NCBI RefSeq assembly: GCF_002836775.1
Contig: NZ_PJAQ01000006.1
Span: 101,063-165,062 of the forward strand
Length of the DNA stretch: 64,000 nt
Direction: 5' to 3'
Source of the DNA: Colwellia sp. 12G3
Lineage (GTDB): Bacteria; Pseudomonadota; Gammaproteobacteria; Enterobacterales; Alteromonadaceae
Both the position numbers and the translations under genes were made by a program. Every line of letters begins with the position of its first letter. The first letter of the stretch is position 1. A model generated the notes under the pieces. That model was not told the DNA's origin. It saw nothing but the letters and a program-made list of their open reading frames with translations, and ran no database searches. Positions 44,376 to 53,260 of this stretch are shown piece by piece.

Positions 44376-45506
44376 GTGACTATAGATAATACCAAAGTAA
44401 CTCAAAAAGTAGCCGTATTTGGCGCAGGTAATGCAGGTTTAACTGCGGCTTATCATTTTACTCAGCAAGGTTGTCAGGTTGCTTTGTATGGGTCTGCAGG
44501 TTTTGATGAACAAATTCATGCTATTTCTGTTGATGGCGGCATAACGTCTTTATCCCAATACCATGGCGTTTCATTAGATTACCCAGGCTTTGAATTTGTC
44601 GATTGCCTAACGACTGATATTAAACAAGCAATCGCCTATTCAGATATTCTTATTTTACCTGTGCCTTCTTTTGCGCAGGTGCCGTTATTTAAAGAAATGC
44701 TACCGCATTTAACTGACAATCAAACTATTGTGTTAATGCCTGGAAATTATGGTTCATTAGTGCTTAACCAATTAAAAAAAGATTTAGGTTATCAAGCACT
44801 GAAACTTACCTTTGTTGATGCTATCTCAATTCCTTGGGCTACGCGTATTACAGGAAATGCAGAAATTGCTATTTTGGGAATGAAGTCATTTTTACCTATC
44901 GCGGCATTACCAGCGAGTAAAACCGATGAGGTGCTAGCATTACTACAACCTATATTTCCATTAAAGCTAACAGCACTTGCCAATGTTATTGCTGTGGGCT
45001 TAGAAAACATCAATTTTGGTGGTCACCCGTTAATGACCACGTTAAATATTGGTTTGTTGGAAAATTTTCCTGGCAAGTTTAACTACTATACCGATTGTTG
45101 CTCACCAGCCACGGCGAAAGCCTGTGCAAAAATGGATAAAGAGCGGTTGGCTGTTGGAGACGCAATGGGTTTAACACTTAAGTCCGAATTACAGGCCATG
45201 AATGAGTTATATAATATGGATGCACAGAGTGTTTATGAGTTAAATAAAACCTCTGAAACTCATGGCAATGTAAATAGTGCTCCTGATTCATCAAAAAATC
45301 GTTATATTACTGAAGATGCACCTTATTTACTGGTGCCTTGTGTTGAGTTTGCCAAGTTAATGAATATTGACACGCCAATTGTAACAGCGGTATTACATTT
45401 AACTAATGCCTTTAACGAGACCGATTATTTTAGTCAGGGGCGAACGCTTGAAAAAATGGGTCTGAGCAATATGACTATGTCTGAAATCACTACGGCAGTC
45501 AGTTAA
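44376..45506 (+). CDS. NAD/NADP octopine/nopaline dehydrogenase-family enzyme
   Basis: 376 residues, initiated by GTG. N-terminal Rossmann fold with VAVFGAGNAGLTAAYHF (GAGNAG at 16-21) and LILPVPSFAQ. The C-terminal opine-dehydrogenase helical domain has GLENINFGGHPLMTT (candidate catalytic His217) and YYTDCCSPATAKACAKMDKERLAVGDAMG. The family (PF02317) oxidises or forms N-carboxyalkyl amino acids such as octopine. It lies 34 bases before the YfcC carrier gene. In a marine bacterium, use of invertebrate opines is plausible, but a substrate cannot be assigned from sequence. Confidence 0.85.
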   Translation: MTIDNTKVTQKVAVFGAGNAGLTAAYHFTQQGCQVALYGSAGFDEQIHAISVDGGITSLSQYHGVSLDYPGFEFVDCLTTDIKQAIAYSDILILPVPSFAQVPLFKEMLPHLTDNQTIVLMPGNYGSLVLNQLKKDLGYQALKLTFVDAISIPWATRITGNAEIAILGMKSFLPIAALPASKTDEVLALLQPIFPLKLTALANVIAVGLENINFGGHPLMTTLNIGLLENFPGKFNYYTDCCSPATAKACAKMDKERLAVGDAMGLTLKSELQAMNELYNMDAQSVYELNKTSETHGNVNSAPDSSKNRYITEDAPYLLVPCVEFAKLMNIDTPIVTAVLHLTNAFNETDYFSQGRTLEKMGLSNMTMSEITTAVS

Positions 45507-45540
45507 ATAAACTAAATGACCAATGAGTTAGGTTCAAATT

Positions 45541-46953
45541 ATGAAACTTAAAATCACACTACCTTCTGTTTATACAATATTATTTTTACTCATCATATTG
45601 GTAGCTGCGCTAACTTGGATAATACCGGCTGGCCAATATAAAATGGTCAATAATGAATTATTAGGCAAATTAGTACCTGTTTCAGGCTCATACCACCAAG
45701 TTGAAAGCAGCCCACAGAGTTTTACCGATATTTTATTAGCGCCCATTAAAGGTTTCTACGATCCTGTAACCAATCAAGCTAGAGCAATCGATGTCGCTTT
45801 ATTTGTATTAATCATTGGTGGTTTTTTTGGTGTCGTCAATAAAACTAAAGCGATTGAAAGTGGTATTTTTCAAATTACTAAAAAACTTAAAGGCAGAGAA
45901 ATCTGGATGATACCAACACTAATGGGCTTTTTTGCTTTAGGTGGCACCATTTTTGGTATGGCGGAAGAAACATTGCCTTTTTATACCTTAGTGATCCCGG
46001 TCATGATCGCTGCAGGATATGACAGTATTACCGGCGTTGCCGTTGTTATGATTGGCGCAGGAGTGGGCGCTTTGGGTTCAACAGTCAATCCTTTTGCTAC
46101 CATCATCGCCTCAAATGCAGCACAAGTTAGCTTTACTGATGGCTTAGCATTGAGGATTGTTATCTTGATTCTCGCTTGGTTACTTTGTGTTGTTTATGTC
46201 ATGAGGTATGCAAAAAAAATCAAAGAAAATCCCGAACTATCACTAGTTGCCAACCATAAATTAGCTAACGAAAAATATTTTTTGCATCACTCAATAAGTA
46301 CAACAGATAAATCTTTATCCATACAACAGAAGCTAGTGTTAACGGTTTTACTCTTAGTGTTTGTCGTTATGGTGATTGGCGTTTCATATAGTAATTGGTG
46401 GATGGCAGAAATTTCAGCGCTATTTATTGCCGCGACATTAGTGGTAGCTGTGGTTGCCAAAATAAATGAGCAAACATTAACCGTTAGCTTTATTGATGGT
46501 GCCAAAGAATTATTAGGTGTCGCCTTCATTATCACCTTAGCACGGGGATTGGTTGTGGTAATGGATGAAGGCAATATTACTCATACCTTTTTATTTTATG
46601 CTGAAAATTTGCTAAGTGACCTTTCACCTATTGTTTTTATCAACGCAATATACGGGGTTGAATCGTTTTTATCGTTGCTGATCCCTTCGTCCTCAGGGTT
46701 AGCGGTATTATCTATGCCTGTTTTAGCGCCACTTGCTGATTTTTCAAACGTACCTAGAGAACTTGTTGTTACGGCATATCAAGCAGCATCTGGTTTACCA
46801 AATTTAGTTACTCCTACTTCCGCTATTGTCATGGGAGGTCTGGCTCTAGGGCGCGTTTCATATAGCACTTGGTTAAAATTTATTGCGCCCTTATTAGCGA
46901 TGATAATTCTGCTGGTGATGATCATGCTTAGTGTTGGCGTTGTATTGAGCTAA
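45541..46953 (+). CDS. YfcC-family transporter (DcuC-like amino-acid carrier)
   Basis: 470 residues with about 12 TM helices. YfcC features: YTILFLLIILVAALTWIIPAGQY at the N-terminus, GIFQITKKLKGREIWMIPTLM, GMAEETLPFYTLVIPVMIAAGYDS, GALGSTVNPFATIIASNAA and SLLIPSSSGLAVLSMPVLAPLADF. The family (PF03606) is linked to basic amino acids and peptides. It follows the dehydrogenase gene by 34 bases and precedes the TonB receptor by 377 bases on the same strand. It would carry the substrate, or its amino-acid part, across the inner membrane. Confidence 0.88.
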   Translation: MKLKITLPSVYTILFLLIILVAALTWIIPAGQYKMVNNELLGKLVPVSGSYHQVESSPQSFTDILLAPIKGFYDPVTNQARAIDVALFVLIIGGFFGVVNKTKAIESGIFQITKKLKGREIWMIPTLMGFFALGGTIFGMAEETLPFYTLVIPVMIAAGYDSITGVAVVMIGAGVGALGSTVNPFATIIASNAAQVSFTDGLALRIVILILAWLLCVVYVMRYAKKIKENPELSLVANHKLANEKYFLHHSISTTDKSLSIQQKLVLTVLLLVFVVMVIGVSYSNWWMAEISALFIAATLVVAVVAKINEQTLTVSFIDGAKELLGVAFIITLARGLVVVMDEGNITHTFLFYAENLLSDLSPIVFINAIYGVESFLSLLIPSSSGLAVLSMPVLAPLADFSNVPRELVVTAYQAASGLPNLVTPTSAIVMGGLALGRVSYSTWLKFIAPLLAMIILLVMIMLSVGVVLS

Positions 46954-47330
46954 ATAATCTAGCAAATAAATGAATTTTTTAATTAAACAGAAGGATAAAA
47001 AAGAGATTTTAATAAAAATGGGGGAGAAAACTGTAAAAATATTAACTTATTTTTGCTTATTTATGGTTTTTTGACTTTAAAGATTTAGTTCTTAATTTGA
47101 GCCGTAATATTAATTGAGCGCTTGATAACTTAATAACAGTTACCTTTTTTATTTGATAGTTAAGCGTTAATAGTTATTCAATAAAAACACATAAATCCAT
47201 GCAGCCCTTTATTTAAAGGGATTTAATGAAGACAGTTATCTTTATTTATGACATGCTATTTGCACATAACATTAAGAAGCAATAATAAAAATGGTCATTA
47301 GCCATATAAATTGCATTTAAGGAACTACAC
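46954..47330. other. 377-bp spacer before the TonB receptor
   Basis: AT-rich, no ORF, no clear terminator. AAGGAACTACAC lies before the receptor ATG. It likely contains the receptor promoter. Confidence 0.4.
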
Positions 47331-49727
47331 ATGAAGAGAAAAAATTCGCAGGTATTTAAAAAGTCAGCTTTATGCATAGCACTTAGCTCGGCATTGGCTG
47401 TACCGACTTATAGTTACGCAGAAGAAAGCGCGATACAAGGCATTGAAAAGATTCAAGTTACTGCCTCTCGCCGTGCATCAACAGTGCAAGAAGCACCGTT
47501 AAATATTACCGCACTTGATGCTGATGTGATGAAAGACCAAAACATATCACAGTTATCTGACGTCGCTCGTTGGGTGCCTGGTTTGAGTGTTGCCGATCAA
47601 GGTGGTCGAAGTGGCTCTCCTATTATTGTTCGTGGGTTAAATACTAATTCATCAGGCCCAGGCTCTGATGGTGGAACTGTTGCGACTTACCTTGGTGAAA
47701 TCCCACTTGTGGTTGATATGAAGCTCATCGATGTTGAACGAGTTGAAGTATTGATTGGTCCACAAGGTACTTTATATGGTGCGGGCACATTAGGTGGCGC
47801 TATCCGCTATTTACCCAATAAACCGATATTAGACGAAACCTCTGGTTCACTTTACGGCGATGTTTTTACTTTATCTGAAAGTGATGATATCGGTGGTGAA
47901 GCCGGCTTTGTTTTTAACGCACCACTGATTGACGACGAATTAGCTGTGCGTTTTGCTGTTAATTATCTTGATGAACCTGGCTATGTTGATTACAACTATG
48001 TGGTTCGCGAAGGTGGTGTTTCATTACCTGATCCTGATTGGTCTGATGCAGACGACGTAAATGCGAATCTAAAACAAGTTAAAGACGCTAACTTCGAGCA
48101 AACAACTACTGCCAAAGCGATGATTCGCTGGCAGCCTAATGACACTTTTGATGCAACCTTATCGTACTTTTATCAAAAACAAGAAATTGGTGGTCGCTCT
48201 ATTGTTCATAATAACAGCTTAAGTGAGAGCAACCCATTATCTGCTGTCATGGGAGAATATGAATCAGCTTATCGTTATCAAGAACCAAGAGATAAGGAAG
48301 ACACTTTACTGAGCTTAGAGATGTCTATTGATTTAGGTTTTGCAGAATTAACGTCAGCAACGGGCTATTCAGAATTTGAAGCGCTTGGGCAACGAGATCA
48401 AACCGATTTACTTATTCGCTTAGATTATAGCTATGAAGAATTCCCTGGCTTCTCAGCCTTTACCCGAGAAGTAGATGAATCTGAAAACTTCACCCAAGAA
48501 ATCCGCTTAGTATCAACGGGTGATTCAGCATTATCTTGGATTGTCGGCGCTTATTACAACAAAAATGAAAGCTTTGGTGATAGTCGTGAATATACACCAG
48601 GCTTCGATCAATATGCTGTTGATAACTGGGGGGCAGAGCAATTACGTCCAGATTCATTAGAGTATGTTTCGGTAGATAAAACCGAAACGACAGAATCAGC
48701 TCTTTTCGGTGAGATCACTTATAGCGTGACTGATAAATTAACCTTGATGTTGGGAGCACGATTCTATCAATACGATGTAGTCGCCCGATCTGATTCTGAT
48801 TTACCTTTATTAAACACTATATATGACGCGAGTTATGATCCAACATTAATTGATTTAAATCTGGTTGAGTCTTCAGCTGACGATGACGGTAGTTTATTTA
48901 AAATTAACACGAGTTATCAATTCAGTGATGACATAATGGCCTACGTAACAGTGAGTGAAGGCTTCCGCATTGGTGGTTCTAACGGGATCCCTGCATGTGC
49001 CGAAGATCTTGGCCAGCAGCAAAATATTTGTGCTCAACCAGACGAGATATTGTATGAGCCAGATACCACCACTAACTATGAGCTAGGTTTTAAGAGTACT
49101 TGGTTTAGTAACCAACTACATTTTAATGCCGCACTATTTATGGTTGAATGGCAAAATGCCCAAATAGCAGGCGCAACGGAAGTGGGTCAACAACCTTATA
49201 CTTCTAATGCAGGAGAAGCTGAAGCATCTGGTATTGAAATATCATCACGCGCGATGTTAAGTGATAGCCTAATGGCCTATGCAACTTATGCTTATACTAA
49301 CGCTGAATTAACCACTGATGCGCCTGGGATTGGTGCAGAAAGTGGTGATCGATTACCTGGCTCACCTGAGCAACAATTTTCACTCGGTGCAACTTATTCC
49401 ACTGAGGTATTTGATGGTATCGGTTTAGATATTAACTATGGTTTAACTTATCAAAGTGATGTCTATTCTAAAGTAGGACTACGTGATAATGGTGAAGCTT
49501 TACCTAGCTATTCATTAAGCAATACATCGGCACGATTTTCTGATGATGTATGGTCGGTAACCTTATACGTTGATAATATGTTTGATAAGTATGCTTATAG
49601 CTCGGTTCGTCGTGATGTTGGTGATATAACCACCTCGAATGACCCAGCAATACAACGTAACTACGGACATTATTTAATTACGCCGCGTAAAGTAGGTGTA
49701 CGCTTCGAATACTTGTTTGATATGTAA
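47331..49727 (+). CDS. TonB-dependent outer-membrane receptor
   Basis: 798 residues. The signal peptide spans about 1-30 (SALCIALSSALAVPTYSYA). The plug (IEKIQVTASRRASTVQEAPLNITALDADVM, VARWVPGLSV, PIIVRGLN, VERVEVLIGPQGTLYGAGTLGGAIRYL) has the TonB-box-like start IEKIQVTA. The barrel of about 600 residues ends VGVRFEYLFDM. It is on the same strand as the dehydrogenase and YfcC genes and is probably their outer-membrane import partner. It ends in a strong terminator. Confidence 0.93.
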   Translation: MKRKNSQVFKKSALCIALSSALAVPTYSYAEESAIQGIEKIQVTASRRASTVQEAPLNITALDADVMKDQNISQLSDVARWVPGLSVADQGGRSGSPIIVRGLNTNSSGPGSDGGTVATYLGEIPLVVDMKLIDVERVEVLIGPQGTLYGAGTLGGAIRYLPNKPILDETSGSLYGDVFTLSESDDIGGEAGFVFNAPLIDDELAVRFAVNYLDEPGYVDYNYVVREGGVSLPDPDWSDADDVNANLKQVKDANFEQTTTAKAMIRWQPNDTFDATLSYFYQKQEIGGRSIVHNNSLSESNPLSAVMGEYESAYRYQEPRDKEDTLLSLEMSIDLGFAELTSATGYSEFEALGQRDQTDLLIRLDYSYEEFPGFSAFTREVDESENFTQEIRLVSTGDSALSWIVGAYYNKNESFGDSREYTPGFDQYAVDNWGAEQLRPDSLEYVSVDKTETTESALFGEITYSVTDKLTLMLGARFYQYDVVARSDSDLPLLNTIYDASYDPTLIDLNLVESSADDDGSLFKINTSYQFSDDIMAYVTVSEGFRIGGSNGIPACAEDLGQQQNICAQPDEILYEPDTTTNYELGFKSTWFSNQLHFNAALFMVEWQNAQIAGATEVGQQPYTSNAGEAEASGIEISSRAMLSDSLMAYATYAYTNAELTTDAPGIGAESGDRLPGSPEQQFSLGATYSTEVFDGIGLDINYGLTYQSDVYSKVGLRDNGEALPSYSLSNTSARFSDDVWSVTLYVDNMFDKYAYSSVRRDVGDITTSNDPAIQRNYGHYLITPRKVGVRFEYLFDM

Positions 49728-49749
49728 GTTTTTACTTAACAGATAGCAT

Positions 49750-49795
49750 AAAAAAGGCACGGCATTATTTTAAGTTTAATAATACCGTGCCTTTT
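49750..49795 (+). terminator. Rho-independent terminator of the TonB receptor gene
   Basis: AAAAAAGGCACGGCATTATT pairs with AATAATACCGTGCCTTTTT, with one mismatch and a loop of about 8 nt. Confidence 0.92.
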
Positions 49796-49892
49796 TAATA
49801 TCTATTTTAATCATAACCTTAAGTAATAATTAACACTTTAGAATATGTTGTTTTTGTGATGAAAATGGCAAGATGAATGAACACCCCTTATC

Positions 49893-50070
49893 GAAATCAA
49901 TAACACAGCATTTAAGCCTTTTAAACTCGCTCTTCTGGAGTTTGTCAGAGAGCCACTAACCGCAAAAACGCATTTGATGTAGAATGACGAGATCTAAAAA
50001 ATGTAATTTGTTATTGAACCTCTGACATAGTTCTGAGGTGTAAATAAATTTAATAGAATTGGTATAACGT
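49893..50070. repeat. Half copy of the dispersed repeat, upstream of the sulfotransferase gene
   Basis: In the opposite orientation it follows the left half of the element at 11561-11885. Shared landmarks in order are AAATCAATAAC, TAAGCCTTTTAAACT, TTGTTATTGA, a TAGYTCTGAG motif and AATTGGTATWACGT. The last landmark ends one base before the sulfotransferase ATG. The other half of the element is missing. Confidence 0.65.
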
Positions 50071-51642
50071 ATGTCCAACAAAATAAAAACCTTGCATCAA
50101 CAAGCGCAAAAAGCATTAAATCAAGGCTTGTATCAACAGGCACATCAGCAGTTGATTTTGATTTTACAGCAAGATAAATTTTTTGCTGATGCTTATTTTT
50201 TGTTAGCCATGATAGCCAGTGCACATAATAATTTAGTAAAAGCCATTGAATTGATTAAACAAGCCAATTTGCTTGCGCCTAACAATGCCGAATATTTATC
50301 ACAACTTGCCAAGCACTATGCGTTGGAAAACGATCATGTGCAAGCGGTGCACTTTGCCGAGCTAGCAGCTCAGTTAACCTCTCAATCATCATTAACTTTA
50401 GATACCCTTGGCGTGGCATATAGCCAAATGGGTTTACATGAAAAAGCGGTTGGTTTTTTCAAAAAAGCCGTTGCCATTAACAACAATAATCCAAATTATT
50501 TTTTTAATTTAGGCGCCTCATTAAAGTTTACCGGTGATTTTGACGGTGCTAAAAATGCCTATGAAAAAACTATTTCAATGGTGCCTAATTATTACAAAGC
50601 ACATGCGGCATTGACCGGCTTAGGTAATATATCTGCTGATTCAAATCATATTCCCCAACTTGAGCAACTGTTTAGCCAAGCACAAAAGGCAGATGACAGA
50701 TTATATATAGGTCATGCTCTAGCGCGAGAATATGAATCATTAAAAGACTTTGATAAAGCATTTTACTACTTAAATTCGGCAAAAAAGTTAAAGCTAGAGC
50801 AGTTTAAATACAGCATAGATGAAGACAAAGAGTTATTTAAAAGCCTTGAAATATATTTTCAAAATGACGATCGTGCACCGACAAAAGGCTTTGAGACTGA
50901 TGAACCAATATTCGTTGTTGGTATGCCAAGATCAGGAACAACCTTAGTTGAGAGAATTATTTCACAGCATTCTGAAGTAACCAGTGCTGGAGAATTGCAA
51001 CACTTTGGTTTACTACTGAAAAAAATGGCGAAAACTACCAGTAACCGCGTCATTGATGCAGAAACGATAACAGCGACAAAGCATATAAACTTTGCAGAAT
51101 TAGGTAGCGCTTATATTGAAAGTACACGGGCTATAACAGGGAAAACAGCAAAATTTGTAGATAAAATGCCGCTAAATGTACTTTATGTTGGCTTTATCTT
51201 ACAGGCTTTACCAAAAGCTAAAATTGTTTGTCTAGATAGAAATCCACTCGATACCATTGTGAGTAATTTTCGACAGCTTTTTGCCGTTAACCAATCGTAT
51301 TACAGCTATTCATATGATTTAGAAAGTACCACTGAATTTTATTTATTATTTAAACAATTAGCGACCTTGTGGCTAAAACTTTATCCCGAAAATTTCTATT
51401 TCATTAATTATGAAAAATTAGTTAATGACCCTGTAAATGAAGCTCGACAGCTGATTGAATTTTGCAATCTTCCTTGGCAAGAGCAATGTGTAAATATTCA
51501 TCAAAATTCAGCCCCCGTTGCCACAGCCAGCGCGCTGCAGGTACGTAGTCCTATTAATAACCGCTCGGTAGGTAACTGGAAAAAATACGACGCTTACCTC
51601 ACTCGTGTAAAAGAGATATTAGCCTCTAAAACATCGCGCTAA
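50071..51642 (+). CDS. TPR-repeat sulfotransferase
   Basis: 523 residues. The N-terminal about 240 residues are TPR helices (AYFLLAMIASAHNNLVKAIELIKQA, DTLGVAYSQMGLHEKAVGFFKKAVAI). The C-terminal domain is a PAPS-dependent sulfotransferase: 5'-phosphosulfate loop VGMPRSGTTLVERI (PRSGTT at 286-291), FVDKMPLN, and the 3'-phosphate motif VCLDRNPLDTIVSNFRQ (about 387-401). Bacterial TPR-sulfotransferases of this type are cytoplasmic with unknown acceptors. No Shine-Dalgarno is visible; its 5' leader is the repeat half copy at 49893-50070. The stop is immediately followed by another repeat end. Confidence 0.9.
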   Translation: MSNKIKTLHQQAQKALNQGLYQQAHQQLILILQQDKFFADAYFLLAMIASAHNNLVKAIELIKQANLLAPNNAEYLSQLAKHYALENDHVQAVHFAELAAQLTSQSSLTLDTLGVAYSQMGLHEKAVGFFKKAVAINNNNPNYFFNLGASLKFTGDFDGAKNAYEKTISMVPNYYKAHAALTGLGNISADSNHIPQLEQLFSQAQKADDRLYIGHALAREYESLKDFDKAFYYLNSAKKLKLEQFKYSIDEDKELFKSLEIYFQNDDRAPTKGFETDEPIFVVGMPRSGTTLVERIISQHSEVTSAGELQHFGLLLKKMAKTTSNRVIDAETITATKHINFAELGSAYIESTRAITGKTAKFVDKMPLNVLYVGFILQALPKAKIVCLDRNPLDTIVSNFRQLFAVNQSYYSYSYDLESTTEFYLLFKQLATLWLKLYPENFYFINYEKLVNDPVNEARQLIEFCNLPWQEQCVNIHQNSAPVATASALQVRSPINNRSVGNWKKYDAYLTRVKEILASKTSR

Positions 51643-51644
51643 TC

Positions 51645-51930
51645 TTATACCAATTTCATTAAATTACATGGCTATGTAGTTAACTCAGGCCATCATTGTA
51701 AACGTCATCTTCGAAGTCACTGATCGAAGATCCATTGCTCTTTAAAGACTGGATCCCCAATTAAGACACTACGGGGATGACAATCCTGAACCATGTGCAT
51801 AGGCATGTTAAATTATTGCTCACTTGTGCTGGCAAAAATACTCCACAACTGCGTTGCTCTCATTCCCGATAGCCAGCTATCGGTCAATCGAGCGCCTTGT
51901 CCTAGTTATTTATTCACATGAATTGACTTA
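51645..51930. repeat. Dispersed-repeat-type element with TTGGTAT ends, downstream of the sulfotransferase gene
   Basis: It begins TTATACCAATTTCATTAAA (51645-51663) and ends near ACTTAATACTTGG, its imperfect inverted complement. The interior has TCTTCGAAGTCACTGATCGAAGA and GATAGCCAGCTATCG hairpins. Its outer end mirrors 50049-50067 across the sulfotransferase gene at 17 of 19 positions. Confidence 0.6.
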
Positions 51931-51942
51931 ATACTTGGTTTT

Positions 51943-52773
51943 TTATGCTTTGTTTCTGTAACGCTCTTTAGCTTTTCGCCCTTTTTCGTAAAGTAATGGT
52001 CTCAAAAGGCGTCTCAATGTAGGAAACAAGTAAGAAATAGTCGTTAGCCAACCACTTGAATTGGGCAGTGATATTTCTATTTTCTCTCCTTTAGCTACGC
52101 TAATGATGGCATTAGTAACTTGTTGCGGGCTGCTCATCGGCTGGGAAAAGACAATGTCTTCTACTTCATCTATTTCAGACATAATAAAACCGGTATTAAT
52201 TGGCCCTGGAGAAACTACACCTACGCTAATACCAGAGCCTTTTAATTCATCAGCAAGTGCGTAACTAAAAGCACGCAAGCCTGACTTAGTTGCTGAGTAA
52301 GTTGCCGCACCTTGCAATGGGGTACGGCCAGCTAAAGAGCCTACATTAACTATTCCTCCCACTCCCCCTTTAGCAATACTCCTTCTGATATACGGTAATA
52401 TTAATGCGGTTAATTCTATAGGAGCACGTAAATTAACATCCACCATCTTAGCTAATTGTTCTGGCGAATTGTTTTCAACTTCACCTCGTTTATGGTAGCC
52501 AGCATTATTAATGAGGTAATGAATAGCGCCAAACTTTTTCTCGGCACTTACCAACATTTTTTGACAATCTGAAGAGCTAGACACATCCATTGCTATGGTT
52601 AACACTGAAGTGCTAATTGAAAGTTCTTTGCTAATTTCATCGAGTGCTTTTTGCCCCCTAGCTAATAAAACAAGATTTGCGTTCATTTTCGCAAATGCTT
52701 TAGCGGTTTCTGCACCGACACCCGCTGACGCACCAGTGATGATGACAGTTTTCCCTTGAAAATAAGTTGTCAT
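51943..52773 (-). CDS. Short-chain dehydrogenase/reductase
   Basis: 276 residues. Cofactor loop TGASAGVGAETAKAFA, then LINNAGYHKRGEVE, Ser in VNVGSLAGRTPL and YSATKSG with catalytic Tyr/Lys. The C-terminus is basic and hydrophobic (TTISYLFPTLRRLLRPLLYEKGRKAKERYRN), suggesting membrane association as in lipid-acting SDRs. The substrate is unknown. No operon. Confidence 0.88.
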   Translation of the reverse strand: MTTYFQGKTVIITGASAGVGAETAKAFAKMNANLVLLARGQKALDEISKELSISTSVLTIAMDVSSSSDCQKMLVSAEKKFGAIHYLINNAGYHKRGEVENNSPEQLAKMVDVNLRAPIELTALILPYIRRSIAKGGVGGIVNVGSLAGRTPLQGAATYSATKSGLRAFSYALADELKGSGISVGVVSPGPINTGFIMSEIDEVEDIVFSQPMSSPQQVTNAIISVAKGEKIEISLPNSSGWLTTISYLFPTLRRLLRPLLYEKGRKAKERYRNKA

Positions 52774-53260
52774 TTAATGCTTCCTATGTGGTTTACAGAT
52801 AATGTCGACAAGGTTTTTTTATTGTTGAATTAGAAGTCAGTATGCCAGAAAACGGGTCTTTAAAACTATCTAAAAACACATCGTTTATGTTGCATATAAC
52901 CTTACAGAAAAGCTCAACACTATTGATATGGATATAGCGAATTCTTTCTATATGAGTTTAAGTACTGGAAAGAACGACTAAATATTTGCATCAACATCAA
53001 ATTCAATCACCGATGACGATATAGCCGCCTGAGCATTAGCCGATGAGCTAAACTCAATGCTGAATAGCACAAGTTAATAGCAAGATATAACCCGTTTTAT
53101 AATAACAATAAAGTTTGTCTTTAGTGGGGGGATATTAAGGTTTGTCCATAAGAGTTATGTACTTAAATTTTCACTAATACCACTTTGCTGACCTAAATAA
53201 TCGATTGAAATAATCCTGTTTTATGTTCACTTAAATACGATATGACGTTTAGATGATTGA
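52774..53260. other. 487-bp intergenic region, no clear feature
   Basis: Between the divergently spaced SDR start and the hybrid-kinase stop. I see no ORF with a start site, no hairpin terminator and no repeat of note. Confidence 0.4.
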
